64,000 nt of DNA from Lachnospiraceae bacterium UBA1818 (GCA_904419285.1 CAJFQZ010000017.1:89292-153291); one strand, 5' to 3'; positions 47,454 to 57,539 are shown, counted from the first letter of the stretch. The notes: generated by a model not told the origin, from the letters alone. Numbers and translations are program-made.

Positions 47454-48132
47454 TTCCCCACACCACCTTTACATATCTTGGTTTCTTTGTATCAATCTCG
47501 ATTTTTTCCCGGATGTGCCTGATGTGCACCATCACCGTGTTCTCCACTGCGAAATTCGCCGATTCCTCCCAGACATTTTCATAGATCTGCTCCGCGGAAA
47601 ACACCTGCCCCGGATGCTCCATGAGAAGCTCGAGGATCTTATACTCTGTCGCAGTCAGGTGCACCTCCTCTCCCTCGACAATGACAATCCTCTGCTTCTT
47701 ATCCAGCACAAGTCCCCCATTGACGATCCGGTCTTCATCTGCCTTCGGCGCCGCGCCGCCCCAGGCATGGTATCTTCGCAGATGAGCCTTCACCCGCGCG
47801 ATCAGCTCCGACGCATTGTAGGGCTTCTCCACATAATCATCCGCCCCGAGAATGAGCCCTGATACCTTATCGCTCTCCTCAGTCTTCGCCGAGAGAATGA
47901 TCACCGGTATCCGGTACTGCTCCCTTAGCTTCATCAGCGCCGACAGTCCGTTCATCTTCGGCATCATCACATCCAGGAGGATAAGGTCGATCTTCTCCCT
48001 CTCCAGCGCGTCAAGCGCCTCCATCCCATCATACGCCTTCACTACTTGATAGCCTTCATATTTCAGCAGTTCGCTGATCGAGTAGACGATCTCTCTGCTG
48101 TCGTCCACCACAAGGATCGTTTCTCTGTCCAT
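47425..48132 (-). CDS. OmpR/VanR-type response regulator
   Basis: A 235-residue regulator. The receiver domain begins ETILVVDDSREIVYSI, with phospho-acceptor Asp in LILLDVMMPKMNG near residue 52 and Lys in PVIILSAKTEE. The C-terminal winged helix (LTATEYKILELLMEHPGQVFSAEQIYENVW) binds DNA. The ATG at 48132 follows a GGGGGGGG purine run. It is co-transcribed with the kinase that presumably phosphorylates it. The regulon is not evident. Confidence 0.92.
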   Translation of the reverse strand: MDRETILVVDDSREIVYSISELLKYEGYQVVKAYDGMEALDALEREKIDLILLDVMMPKMNGLSALMKLREQYRIPVIILSAKTEESDKVSGLILGADDYVEKPYNASELIARVKAHLRRYHAWGGAAPKADEDRIVNGGLVLDKKQRIVIVEGEEVHLTATEYKILELLMEHPGQVFSAEQIYENVWEESANFAVENTVMVHIRHIREKIEIDTKKPRYVKVVWGIGYKMEKYK

Positions 48133-48315
48133 AAGCTGCCCCCCCTGTTCCTGCCTGTATTTCAGCCCTTGCGGCTGCTGTCTTTTGTTCATATATACCA
48201 TAGTAAATGCGAATTAAAAAAACCTCAATGTAAATCTTAAAAATTTCTTATCATATGGGTTGCCGTTCCCCGTACCCATGGATAGGAAAATGCAGCGTCA
48301 TAGCTGAACCAGTTA

Positions 48316-48346
48316 AACGAAAACACCGCGGAACCTCCGCGGTGCA
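48316..48346 (-). terminator. terminator of thiT
   Basis: Minus strand perfect 9-bp stem CACCGCGGA/TCCGCGGTG with a three-base loop, followed by TTTTCGTTT. Confidence 0.85.
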
Positions 48347-48368
48347 TTCATATATACGATACCATATT

Positions 48369-49034
48369 TTACTCCAGCGCTGTCTGCTTCACTCTGTTCA
48401 GCCCTTTCGACACTGCCGGGATCGAGATAACGATGACCGTGATCACCGCCTCCACAAGCAGGTAGCTGTAGTTGTACAGGATCGGGTAAAGGCTTCTCAA
48501 GGACTGCGGGAAATTATCCGGCATGTAGTCCATCCAGTACAGGTAGCCTCCCAGCGCATGGAACGCGCCCCTCGCAATCACTGCCGCAATATATCCTTTC
48601 ACCAGGCCGTGTTTACTCTTCGCGAAGAATCCTGCGGTCCCCAGCGCTGCAAATGTCAGGATGTAGTCGCAGCACACCTGGAAGAAGGAAAGCACGTACG
48701 GCTCCTGAAGGAACTGAAGGATCCCGTATGCAAGCCCTACGAGCACTCCTGTCTTCGGTCCGTACCAGTTTGCCGCCAGCACGATGAAGAGCATGCTGCA
48801 GAGCGTCACGCTGCCGCCCCACGGCATCTCAAAAATCTTCAGATAAGATGTGACAAATGCCAGCGCCATCGTCACTGCGCAGAATACCAGCTGCTTCGTC
48901 CCCATCCTCTTTTTCTCCGACACCTTGCCGGCAAATGCGATCGCCGCCACAAAAAGCAGGATTCCTGCGATGATGCATACCGCGTATCCCGCCGTCGTGA
49001 GTCCGCCGTCGGCTGTAACAAGAAAATCAAACAT
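48369..49034 (-). CDS. thiT: thiamine transporter ThiT (ECF S component)
   Basis: A 221-residue protein with six to seven hydrophobic helices. It matches YuaJ/ThiT: LVFCAVTMALAFVTSYLKIFEMPWGGSVTLCSMLFIVLAANWYGPKTGV with the Trp/Gly-rich thiamine loop, and GFFAKSKHGLVKG. It would work with a shared ECF energising module encoded elsewhere. A TPP riboswitch upstream confirms the thiamine link. It carries an N-terminal extra hydrophobic stretch (about 1-35) compared with the shortest ThiT proteins. Confidence 0.92.
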   Translation of the reverse strand: MFDFLVTADGGLTTAGYAVCIIAGILLFVAAIAFAGKVSEKKRMGTKQLVFCAVTMALAFVTSYLKIFEMPWGGSVTLCSMLFIVLAANWYGPKTGVLVGLAYGILQFLQEPYVLSFFQVCCDYILTFAALGTAGFFAKSKHGLVKGYIAAVIARGAFHALGGYLYWMDYMPDNFPQSLRSLYPILYNYSYLLVEAVITVIVISIPAVSKGLNRVKQTALE

Positions 49035-49076
49035 AAAAAATTCCCTCCCATTCTCAGAATTGAAAACAAGAGGGCA

Positions 49077-49105
49077 GAAAATTCAAGACTCGCCCGCGAG
49101 TCTTG
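49077..49105 (-). terminator. terminator hairpin in the thiT leader
   Basis: Minus strand AAGACTCG/CGAGTCTT stem with a CGGG loop followed by GAATTTTC, between the riboswitch and thiT. This is the likely expression platform that ends transcription when TPP is bound. Confidence 0.6.
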
Positions 49106-49174
49106 GCGCGGGATTCGGGTCGGCATCAGCCGACATAATACTTCTCCGAATCCCTGCGCATCCTCGCGGAGCGT

Positions 49175-49205
49175 TTATCAGATAGGGAATTTTCCTATCT
49201 GATAA
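49175..49205 (-). promoter_or_regulatory. 12-bp alternative hairpin overlapping riboswitch P1
   Basis: TTATCAGATAGG and CCTATCTGATAA form a perfect 12-bp stem. Its 5' strand contains the GTTATC that would pair with GATGAC as stem P1 of the riboswitch, so both cannot form at once. Confidence 0.7.
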
Positions 49206-49296
49206 CGTTTCCCTACGTTGGCATTATCCAAATCAGGTTATGGGTCGAAGTTCTCAACTTCCTCTCAGCCTGTACTGCAAGCTCCCCTTGTCATCA
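49198..49296 (-). promoter_or_regulatory. TPP riboswitch (THI element)
   Basis: On the minus strand the conserved blocks are in order: AAGGGGAGC, GGCTGAGAGG, GACCC, ACCTGATTTGGATAATGCCAACG and TAGGGAAA. These are the pyrimidine- and pyrophosphate-sensor parts of the thiamine pyrophosphate aptamer. The gene served is thiT. Confidence 0.95.
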
Positions 49297-49323
49297 ATCT
49301 TATGTAATTTTATGTCGGATATT

Positions 49324-49352
49324 ATGTTAAACGTGTCGGGCGGAAATGTCAA
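49324..49352 (-). promoter_or_regulatory. promoter of the TPP riboswitch/thiT unit
   Basis: Minus strand: perfect -35 TTGACA (49347-49352), 17-base spacer, -10 TAACAT (49324-49329), about 25 bases before the aptamer. The 345-base gap between thiT and the HipA-like gene is thus filled by this promoter, the riboswitch and its leader. Confidence 0.75.
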
Positions 49353-49379
49353 GCTGTGTATTTCTTCCTGTTCCCTCCG

Positions 49380-50624
49380 TCACCAGTACTTTCCCTGCTT
49401 CCATATCCTTTTTCCCTGCTGGAACAAGGTGAGATATCTGATCTTTCCGCGGATCGTCCCGGCAATCTCTCCCGCACGCTTCACCGGCATCTCTGTATAT
49501 TTCAGAAGCAGACTTTCCGCTTCCTCCGGAAAATCCTTCAGCTTCTCCAGATTCAGCATTGAGCTGTTCTTTACATAGCGGAGCAGATCTCTCTCCCATC
49601 TGCAGAAAGAATTTACTTTCAGTCCCAGCAGATTGGTCTTGGCAAGGCTCTCCTCCCGATCGTAGAGCAGTGAATTTCCTGTATCGAAGACCGGTGCCAT
49701 ACCGCAGAAGAAACGCCGCTTAGAATCATAGAGAAAGCCCATATTATTCAGATGCCGGTCCGTATTTGACAGGATAAAATCCGTCATGATCGAGTACTCC
49801 AGCTGCCGGCGGACTCTTTCTTCCTCCATCCCCGACTGGACCGCCCTGGAGATCAATGCCTCATACAGGGAACTCTCATTCGGTATTTTATAATCCAGCA
49901 GGAGCTGGTAAGCTGAAACGAATTCCCTCTCTTCTGATGTAAACATCGGGCTTAGGGAACACGGATATTCCGTTCCCCTGATCTTCCTGTACTCAATTCT
50001 GTACGGAACATAATGATCCCACGAAAGCCTCTCATGCAGCCTGACAGCGATCAGTTCGTTCACCGACTGCTGTCCATAATACTCGGAAGTCACTTTCAGC
50101 AGGCAGCGGGCCCCCTCCCGGATGACCCACTTTTTCTTCATGTCTCCATTTACAGAGAAAGACGGTGATAAATTCCCGGGCAGCGCATTCTTCCTTCCGG
50201 TTTCTTCCGTATCGGTCAAAAGATTCCCGAGCACATCAGAAAAAATATTTTCATAGAAATTCAGATCTTTCCAGTACAATTTCCGCTCAGCAGGCTGCAT
50301 CCAGTAATGGTCCGTAAGACTCAGGCCATATGAGGATAGCATCAGAGACAGATTCGTCTGCATCCCTGCACCAGCCAGAACATGCTGCAGTCCGATTCTT
50401 GAGTCCGGAATTGCACGATTCTCCCACCATTCAGGGAGTCTACTCCCGTCTGCCCCGCAGCCGGCCGGGAGTTCCTCCGGAAGCAGGACTTCCGCAGCGC
50501 GCTTCAGGCGGCCTGTACAGACATCCATCTGAACAATGGCGATTTCTTTATCCTTATGTTTCAGCACATAAAGTTCTGTCCTCTGATCTGTGTTTTTCCC
50601 ACTGATAATCCGTCGCTGCATCAT
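49380..50624 (-). CDS. orphan HipA-like kinase domain protein
   Basis: A 414-residue protein. The N-terminal part (about 15-90) contains VLKHKDKEIAIVQMD and RIGLQHVLAGAG. The C-terminal part has a HipA/CtkA-type kinase core: ATP-binding VIREGARCLLKVTSEYYGQQSVNELIAVRL, catalytic NTDRHLNNMGFLYD near 285-295 and metal-binding PVFDTGNSLLYD near 308. It would phosphorylate Ser/Thr on a protein, as HipA does. No HipB-like antitoxin adjoins it. ATG with AAGGAGG upstream. Confidence 0.8.
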   Translation of the reverse strand: MMQRRIISGKNTDQRTELYVLKHKDKEIAIVQMDVCTGRLKRAAEVLLPEELPAGCGADGSRLPEWWENRAIPDSRIGLQHVLAGAGMQTNLSLMLSSYGLSLTDHYWMQPAERKLYWKDLNFYENIFSDVLGNLLTDTEETGRKNALPGNLSPSFSVNGDMKKKWVIREGARCLLKVTSEYYGQQSVNELIAVRLHERLSWDHYVPYRIEYRKIRGTEYPCSLSPMFTSEEREFVSAYQLLLDYKIPNESSLYEALISRAVQSGMEEERVRRQLEYSIMTDFILSNTDRHLNNMGFLYDSKRRFFCGMAPVFDTGNSLLYDREESLAKTNLLGLKVNSFCRWERDLLRYVKNSSMLNLEKLKDFPEEAESLLLKYTEMPVKRAGEIAGTIRGKIRYLTLFQQGKRIWKQGKYW

Positions 50625-50746
50625 GGGCTCTCCTCCTTCGCCGCATCTTTCTCCGTGTTTGTCCTGTATTTTAACATGACGGACAGCGCTTGTAAATTCG
50701 GATTATATGAATGAGGCACGCAGTGTAATATAAGATTTCCCAAAGA

Positions 50747-50793
50747 AATCGGCAGAACATCTGTCAATTTCGATAGACGTCCTGCCGTTTTTT
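50747..50793 (-). terminator. terminator after the giant PHP protein
   Basis: A 16-bp stem with two G-U pairs and one mismatch (CGGCAGGACGTCTATC with GACAGATGTTCTGCCG) on the minus strand, followed by ATTTCTTT. The other strand has a T6 run, so it may work both ways. Confidence 0.6.
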
Positions 50794-51022
50794 AATTCCT
50801 GTTCCTGCGAGTTTTAATGTCTGTTTATCTCCTGCGCTTTCTCACAACGATCACAACAACCGCTGCGCCTGCTGCCAGAACCGCAATCACCGCAACCGCG
50901 ATCCAGATTCCAACCGAAGCGTTATCGCCCGTCTGAGCGGCGCTGCCCGGGTTTTTCACTGCTGATCCGCCCTGCTGCGCACCGTTTCCGGTCTGACTGC
51001 CTCCGGTCTGCGTATTTCCGCC

Positions 51023-51133
51023 CTGCTGTCCGCTGCCCGGCTGGTCTGTTCCCGGTACATCTGTTCCCGGCTGATCATCGCCCGGCTGGTCTGTTCCCGG
51101 CTCATCTGTTCCCGGCTGATCGCCGCCCGGCGC
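51023..51133. repeat. GTDQPG-type linker repeats
   Basis: Short degenerate repeats of 15-18 bp (core CCCGGCTGATC or CCCGGCTCATC) encode GTDQPG/GTDEPG/GDDQPG units on the minus strand. This is a typical wall-spanning stalk just before the anchor. Confidence 0.7.
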
Positions 51134-51914
51134 CGGTTCTTCTCCTGAGATTTCTGTGCAGGATGCACTGATCTCAATCTTTCCTGTTACAGCCTCACCT
51201 GGGATCGTCAGCTCGCCAGTCTGCGCGTCATACGTGTAATCCCCGGCGTTCAGCTCCTGTCCTGCGACTGTCACTGTGATCTGCTCCGGAAGCTGATATC
51301 CGTCTGCTGCCACAATCTTTCCTGTATAGTCCTGGCCTTCTGCGGCAGTTTCCGCACCTTCAAAGCTTCCGCTGGCAACTGCTACTGTCACCTCATAAGT
51401 CTCCGGTGCCGGCTCTTCTCCCGGCTCCGCCGGCAGGATCTCGGACCTGTCGCGGACTCTCAGGCGGTTGCCCTCTGCGTCATGGGAGACGAATCCCACC
51501 GCGCTGATGTAAGCGCCCTCTGCCACGAAGTCTTCCAGTGCCCGGGATGTCTCGTCTGAGTATCCGATATATCCGTCGATGAATACACGGCAGCTCTCGC
51601 CGCTCTCATCCTGTACGGTGATGCTCTCTACGATTCCGCCTGCAAGGGTATAGTCAATGACTTCGCCCTCCACGCGGACCAGCTTTCCGAAGTTCGTCTC
51701 GTAATCGTTGGCTTCTTTTGTAGTCACATCTGTGATCACCACGTCTTTGCTTCCCTCCAGCACCGTCACGGTGATGGCTGACAGCTGTTTGTCGCCGATA
51801 TACTCGCTGACAGAGCCTGTCACCTGGACCTGATCGCCCCGGCGGATATTGCTGTCGTCAATCGGGAATACGTTGATTCCGTTGCCCTCATCGTCCTGGA
51901 TGTAGATTGTGTTG

Positions 51915-51964
51915 AAGAATGCGTTTCCGCTCTCGGCAGAAGAATGCGTTTCCGCTCTCGGCAG
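51915..51964. repeat. exact 25-bp tandem duplication
   Basis: 51915-51939 and 51940-51964 are identical. 25 is not a multiple of three, so the second copy shifts the reading frame of the surface protein; removing one copy restores a continuous OB-fold (ESGNAFFNTIYIQDDEGN). Confidence 0.97.
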
Positions 51965-54900
51965 TTCCGTTTGCCACGGTTCCGATCACGGTGAACACCT
52001 CTCCATCCTCACCCGCGCGCGCCTCCTGGATCGTGCTGATCTCCGGCTCGACTTTCACGTCGCTCAGCAGGTTCTGCGCCATGATTCCGTTCGCATAGGA
52101 TACCTGGTCCTCTGCGGATACTTCGAAGTTGGAGCAGAATACAGTACCGCACGCATAGACGCGTCCGCTTCCCACAGCCTCTGTCGCCATGGATACGACC
52201 TCGCCCTTCGGCACCACTGCTGTCGCCTCATCGTACGGAGCGCTGTAGCTTAATACCGGCTTGTCATGTCCCTGTGTCGGAGCCTTGCTGTTGATGGAAT
52301 AGGTTGTGTCATGCCCGTAGACAATGGCCTCACCCTCGCCCACGCTGACAGAGCATCCTGAGTAGGAGCTGTAGGTAAGTCCGGATTCCGCAACGCCTTC
52401 CAGAATACTCTGGACCGCCGGATCCGTGCTTTCATAGTTAAAATCATCGAAGTACAGTCTGTATGGCTGTCCGCCGTTCTCATCCTGATCGATCAGCTCA
52501 TCGTCATTGATCCGCATGGTAGAGCCGATACCGCTCAGCAGATTATTTGCCTGCTCATAGGATGTGTACGGCAGTCCGCTGTTCGCATCTTGATAATCTG
52601 CCAGTCCGCAGACGACCACGGTCCCGCCGTTGTTGACATAATCGCTGACTGTCTGGATAAAGCTGTCCTCGAATACGCTTGGCTGAGCGTCTCCGGTGTA
52701 ATCGCTTGTGTATTTCAGCGGAGCGGAGATCACAAAGAGCGCCACATCCTGCAGCATCTCCGGCGTCACTTCCTCGCCCGGCTGTACGATCTTCACCTGG
52801 ATATTGTCCGAGGTTCCCATGTTAATAAAGTTGGTCATATTGCCGGAATAGTATCCGTTTACATAGTCATTGTAATGTGTGCCGTCCACAAGGACTTTTG
52901 TCGCGATGGACGGATCTGACACGCTCAGCTTGAGCACGTCTGTAAATGTATACTCTTCCCCGCCGATCACTGCTCTCAGCTCGGCGTTGATATTGAAGCC
53001 GCCTGCCTGGTCCGCCGTGTACGGGAAGGAATACTCGAAGGAGTCTCTTGCACCGATCACGCCGCCGTCGCCGATCTGCGACACGTCAGCTGTGTGGAAC
53101 GGTTCTGCCTGTCCCTCGATCGTGTAAGTCAGCGACGTCACTGTCATTTCTTCACTTAAGTTGTTGAAGATCTGACTGGAAATGTTGATTTCGTCTCCCC
53201 TGATCGGCATCGCCACATCGCTGGATGTATTGGAAATGCCCGCGTTCACGCTCTCGCCGGTCCATACCGGAGCCGTCACCGCGATCTGCTTGTCCGCCTG
53301 GGTGATGCGCAGATAGTAGTAGCCGTATCCTGTGGAAAGATTGTCAAACTCTACTGTCGCGCTTCCGCCTGTAAATGTCTTCTCTGCCAGCGTCTGTCCG
53401 CCGTTTACGATAACTTCTACCTTTGTCTCTCCCGATGTATCTGTGGGGTCTGAGATATCTGCTGTGATATGGATGGACTCCTGCTCATCAAGGATGGATC
53501 CCATGGCATTGCCGTTCAGCTCATACAGGATGGACAGATCGTTGTCCTCTGTAGCATAGACGCGGTAATTCTTCATTGCGTCGTAGATAGAGTTCTCCGT
53601 CAGCCCGTCTGCGAGCACCACGCTTCTCGCCGTATTGGAATCGCCCCAGTTTCCTTTGTGGTTGTCCTGGTTGTTGGTAGGAGCTACATGCCAGCCCTTG
53701 TCCAGCGCTCTCGTATAGTAGCTGTAGGACGGGAAGTATCCGGAGCTTCCGATGGCTCCCTCGCCGTTTCCTACCTCGATCAGTGTGATCTGATTGTCGA
53801 TGACCGGATCATACAGTGCGAAATCCATGAAGTCTCCGAACGTATCTCCCGGATGGTTGAACTGGGAGATTGTCTCCGGGTTCTCATTGAGCGTATCATA
53901 GTATGCCTCCAGCACCGCGTAATTGTCACCTTTTCTGTAAGGCTCTGCGTTTCTGTTTTCAAATCCTTCGGAATTGAATGTATTGATATGTCCCGGAGCT
54001 CCGCCGGACCAGGTCATCTCGAATCCGTAGATCCCGACAAAATCTCCTTCCTGAGCCGTGATATTTCTCGCGCCCTCACGTCCCTCTCTCCAGGAAGCGT
54101 TCACTTCCTCTGCATTTTCATCTCCGAGATGGGTCGTTCCCGCACTCGGCAGTCCGCTCTGTCCCTCGAAGGAGTTGGAGTGGTCTGTCAGAGCCAGGAA
54201 GTCAAGGTTCTCCACATTTGCCGCATGCTCGAACGCCTGCTCCACTGTGCCCGTTCCGTCGGAAAGGTTTGTGTGGGCATGGAGCTGTCCGAAATACAGG
54301 CCATAATCTTCGATCTGCACAGGCGCCTTGTATGTAAATGTATAGACCTCCCCGGTCTGTGCCTCCGCATCGCCGCTCTGCGGGATATATGCCAGCGCCT
54401 TCACCACGACAGGCTGATCCTTCTCAGGCGTCGCTGTGATCTCCAGAGGCTCTGAGTACAGCTGGTCTGTATTTCCCGCCTCCGGGTCAGCCGGCTCTGT
54501 GCCGTCTGTATTCATTGTGTAATAGATCTGAGCTCCGTCGGCCGCTTTCAGGGTGATCTGCTGTCCTGCCACAACACTTGCTCCGCTCTGCGGTGACGCC
54601 TCTACCTCAAGCCCTTCCACTGCAGACGGCTCATCCGGCTCATCAGAACCGCCCGGCACGTCCGTCACCTTGTAGAACTTCAGGGCGAACATTCCCTCGC
54701 TGCCCTCTGCGATATTGTAGTACGCGCTCCAGTTTCCGTTGCTGTCATACCACTCCATGTACGCTTCGCGCACCGTGTTCTTCACATAGTACAGACCGTT
54801 TCCTGCATCCTCCAGGACCCATTTGTCGTTCTTCTCTCCCAGCGGCATGCTGGAGAAGCTGTCTCCCATACCGATATTCTGACCATTGTAAGAGAAGCTG

Positions 54901-55973
54901 TAGGTTCCGTCCTCATTCTCTGCAACGGTCCACACATCCGCATCCGTATAACCGCTCAGTGTACCGTCGCTCTCTTCTGTCACGTCTGTACCTTTGTTAT
55001 AGTAACCGTTATACTCTGCCGAAAGCGCCTTGCCATATGCCGGCGCATAGATCACCACCCGTTCGCCGTCCGCGATGGGCGCTGTGTCTCCCGGCTCGCC
55101 AGATCCGCTAACCGTATACTGCAGAGTCTGTACCGCGCTGTACACGCCCTCAAGTACCGCAGCCGCCTTCAGCGTGCAGTCCTCTGTGATCACTGGCATG
55201 TTGTCGGCGCTGTAAAGTTCTCTCGCCTCATTCGTCTCATCCGACGGATCACTTCCGTCCAGCGTATAGTAAATCAGCGCTCCGGAAGTGGAAGTCGTCA
55301 GCGTGATCTCCGTCCCGGAAGCCACAGCTCCTGCCTGGGGATCCGCCTGCGGCGCAGCTACTGTCCCCTCTGACGTTCCGCCTTCCACCGCTCTGTAGAG
55401 CGTGAATTCAGAAGGGTATCCGTTTGGATTTCCCGAAACGGTCGTCGTCTTATAAGCGCGGAACTTGTTCTGGCTGCTCCGGTTGCTCGCCAGGATGACT
55501 GTATCATCTCCCTGGCCGCTGAACGTGAACTTCCCGTCCTGGCATTCCCATTTCCACTGATACTCCGTATCGGAAATGCTGATTCCGTTATCATTGCCGC
55601 CCTTCGGCGCAAGGAAGTGTCCGTCCATATCCTTGATAGTGGCAGTACCGCCCGACACGGCGATCTCCCAGACTGTCTCGTCCGCCGGAGCCGGGATCGT
55701 ATCTCCCAGTGCAGTTCCCAGCTCATCCGCCGGAAGCCAGTTATTGTCAAACTTCTGCGGTGCGTATCCGGTGTCTGTCACCATGACATAGCTGCCTGTC
55801 GTAAACTCTGCTTCTCCCGTGATCTTCCCGAAGGAAGTCCCTTCCGCGGCAGACACCGTGGACGGAAGCAGGGAAAATGCCATCAGGACAGCCATACACA
55901 GTGCGGTAAGCCTTGCGCTTAATGCCGTCTTTCCTTTACTTTTCATCTTCATCCTCCTAATCTTGAAAAATGA

Positions 55974-56010
55974 CTGTAAAACCGGTCTCCGGAAAAATCC
56001 CGGAGCCGTC
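55974..56010 (-). terminator. probable terminator of the yibE/F-like gene
   Basis: Minus strand CTCCGG/CCGGAG stem with a seven-base loop, then ACCGGTTTTAC; it lies 14 bases after the stop codon of the yibE/F-like gene. Confidence 0.5.
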
Positions 56011-56018
56011 TATCTATA

Positions 56019-57179
56019 TTAAACTCTCCGGCTTCTGCCATGTACCATCAGTCTGGCACTGATGAAAGCCACGAGAGGAACTGTCAGAAGGATCCCGAAA
56101 GAACCTGCCACACTCTGTACCACCTCCAGCGCAATGGAGTCTGTATTAATCAGCTGCAGAAAGGGGATATCATAGGTCTGCACCAGGATCAGCATGTTGA
56201 GAGACGATCCTGCAAATGCCAGGATCAGCGTATTTGCCATGGTTCCCATGGCGTCTTTTCCAATCTGCATTCCGGAGCGGAACAGACTGCCCGCAGATGC
56301 ATCCGGGTTCTGCTCCCTCATTTCCCACACCGACGACGCGATTCCGAGTGCCACGTCCATCACTGCACCCAGAGCGGAGATCAGAACTCCGCACACAAGG
56401 AGCCCGCTGATCTTCAGCCCTTTGTCCGCGCCGTACAGGATCAGGTTTTCCGCCTCCTGCATGTTGAAGCCGTTCATGGGCGAAAGAGTTCCCGCCGCTG
56501 CCGCCGCAATCCCTGCCGCGAGCACACCGCCCACGCAGCCGCATACCGCGCACAGCGTCTTTTTCGAATAACCGTTCAAAAAGATGAGCCCGGCTGCCGC
56601 TGCCACTGCCGATACTCCGATGGTCACCGGTACTGCCGGGACGCCCCGGATCAGGCAGGGGATCAGGATGAACCAGATACATCCAAGCGTGAGCAGGAGT
56701 CCTGCCAGGGCGCCGACGCCCTTTTTCCCGCCAAGAACTGCAAGCAGTGCGAAAAAGATGAGCAGAAATACGCCCAGCACGATCCCTCTGTCATAGTTGA
56801 ACACCGATGCGTAATAGGAGCCTTCCTCGTCCGTCATGATCCGCACGATGATCCGGTCACCCTGATCCACATCCACGTTGAACAGCGCGCTCATATAGTT
56901 GGTCACTGTCATGATCTCGTCCTTATGGTCTCCTGACAGGATCCGGATCTCCAGCTCCTGATCACCCACGCGGCGTCCCTCCGCGTTCTGATAATCCTCC
57001 TGTGCGTTGTCCGCCAGAACTGCCGTGACTTCCGCGGATGCGTACACCATCCGGCTGGTATCCGACGCAGTCTCATCCTCGTCCGTCCTGTACAGCCAGA
57101 CCGCAGTGCCCGCCAGGAGCGCCAGTACGAGCATCATAGGGAGCACCCGGAGCAGTGTATGTAAAATTTTATCCTTCAT
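56019..57179 (-). CDS. YibE/F family membrane protein
   Basis: A 386-residue protein: N-terminal transmembrane helix, an extracellular OB-like part (about 45-125) and seven or more C-terminal helices (from about 130). The conserved YibE/F core is visible: GVFLLIFFALLAVLGGKKGVGAL, SALGAVMDVALGIASS, GMQIGKDAMGTMANTLILAFAG. The molecular function of this family is not established. ATG at 57179. Confidence 0.88.
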   Translation of the reverse strand: MKDKILHTLLRVLPMMLVLALLAGTAVWLYRTDEDETASDTSRMVYASAEVTAVLADNAQEDYQNAEGRRVGDQELEIRILSGDHKDEIMTVTNYMSALFNVDVDQGDRIIVRIMTDEEGSYYASVFNYDRGIVLGVFLLIFFALLAVLGGKKGVGALAGLLLTLGCIWFILIPCLIRGVPAVPVTIGVSAVAAAAGLIFLNGYSKKTLCAVCGCVGGVLAAGIAAAAAGTLSPMNGFNMQEAENLILYGADKGLKISGLLVCGVLISALGAVMDVALGIASSVWEMREQNPDASAGSLFRSGMQIGKDAMGTMANTLILAFAGSSLNMLILVQTYDIPFLQLINTDSIALEVVQSVAGSFGILLTVPLVAFISARLMVHGRSRRV

Positions 57180-57392
57180 AATCCCTGTATTCCTTTCCCA
57201 CGGAAAATTCAGCGCCGATATACAGGAAACGATCCGGCAGATTTCAGCCTGTCGTCCCATAATATCCGCGCTGTGATTCATTTGCCTTAACTTTTTATGT
57301 TTTTATTTTATGGGGGCTGTGTTAAATGTGAGTCTGACTTTCTGTGAAGTTTAATTTAAATTTATGAAAAGTTTTCCGGGCGGTCGTGGCTT

Positions 57393-57539
57393 TCGTCCGC
57401 AATTGGGCAGCGCACCTCGATTCCGCTTTGCTCCATCTCGGTCATGGCTTTCGCCACATAGTCTGACGGGATCGTCCGCAATTGGGCAGCGCACCTCGAT
57501 TCCGCTTCGCTCCATCTCGGTCGTGGCTTTCGCCACATA
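57393..57539. repeat. two 68-bp direct repeats
   Basis: 57393-57460 and 57472-57539 differ at only about two positions and are separated by 11 bases. A partial third copy of the repeat end (about 57381-57395) precedes them, so the unit is about 79 bp. Short frames within it give no convincing protein. The 495-base gap between the yibE/F-like gene and tRNA-Lys holds these repeats, the inverted repeat that follows and a terminator. Confidence 0.85.

Larger units (their letters stand above)
50825..55946 (-). pseudogene. giant secreted PHP (CehA/McbA-like) surface protein, frame broken by a 25-bp duplication
   Basis: Without one copy of a 25-bp tandem repeat (51915-51964) this is one frame of about 1,698 residues. 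Order: signal peptide (1-35, ending STVSAAE), a beta domain, two chitobiase/FN3-like repeats (GALIYYTLDGSDPSDE; GAQIYYTMNTDGTEP), a PHP metal-dependent phosphoesterase domain with YFGQLHAHTNLSDGTG near 554, more beta domains, an OB-fold domain near 1320-1450, a Pro/Gly/Thr/Asp repeat and an AAQTGD...TM...RKRRR anchor. As sequenced, frame one stops at 51888 after about 1,352 residues, and the C-terminal 332 residues (50825-51823) are out of frame. The anchor is lost in that form. ATG at 55946 has AGGAGG six bases before it. Confidence 0.88.

Noticed and set aside
46191-48132. vancomycin-resistance VanRS pair
   Set aside because: The regulator and kinase share only the general VanR/OmpR layout; no vanH/A/X-type gene is near.
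49380-50624. complete HipBA toxin-antitoxin module
   Set aside because: No HipB-like helix-turn-helix gene lies upstream or downstream; the neighbours are the TPP leader and the giant surface protein.
51023-51133. CRISPR-like repeats in the PHP protein stalk
   Set aside because: They are contiguous codon repeats for a Pro/Gly stalk, with no unique spacers.
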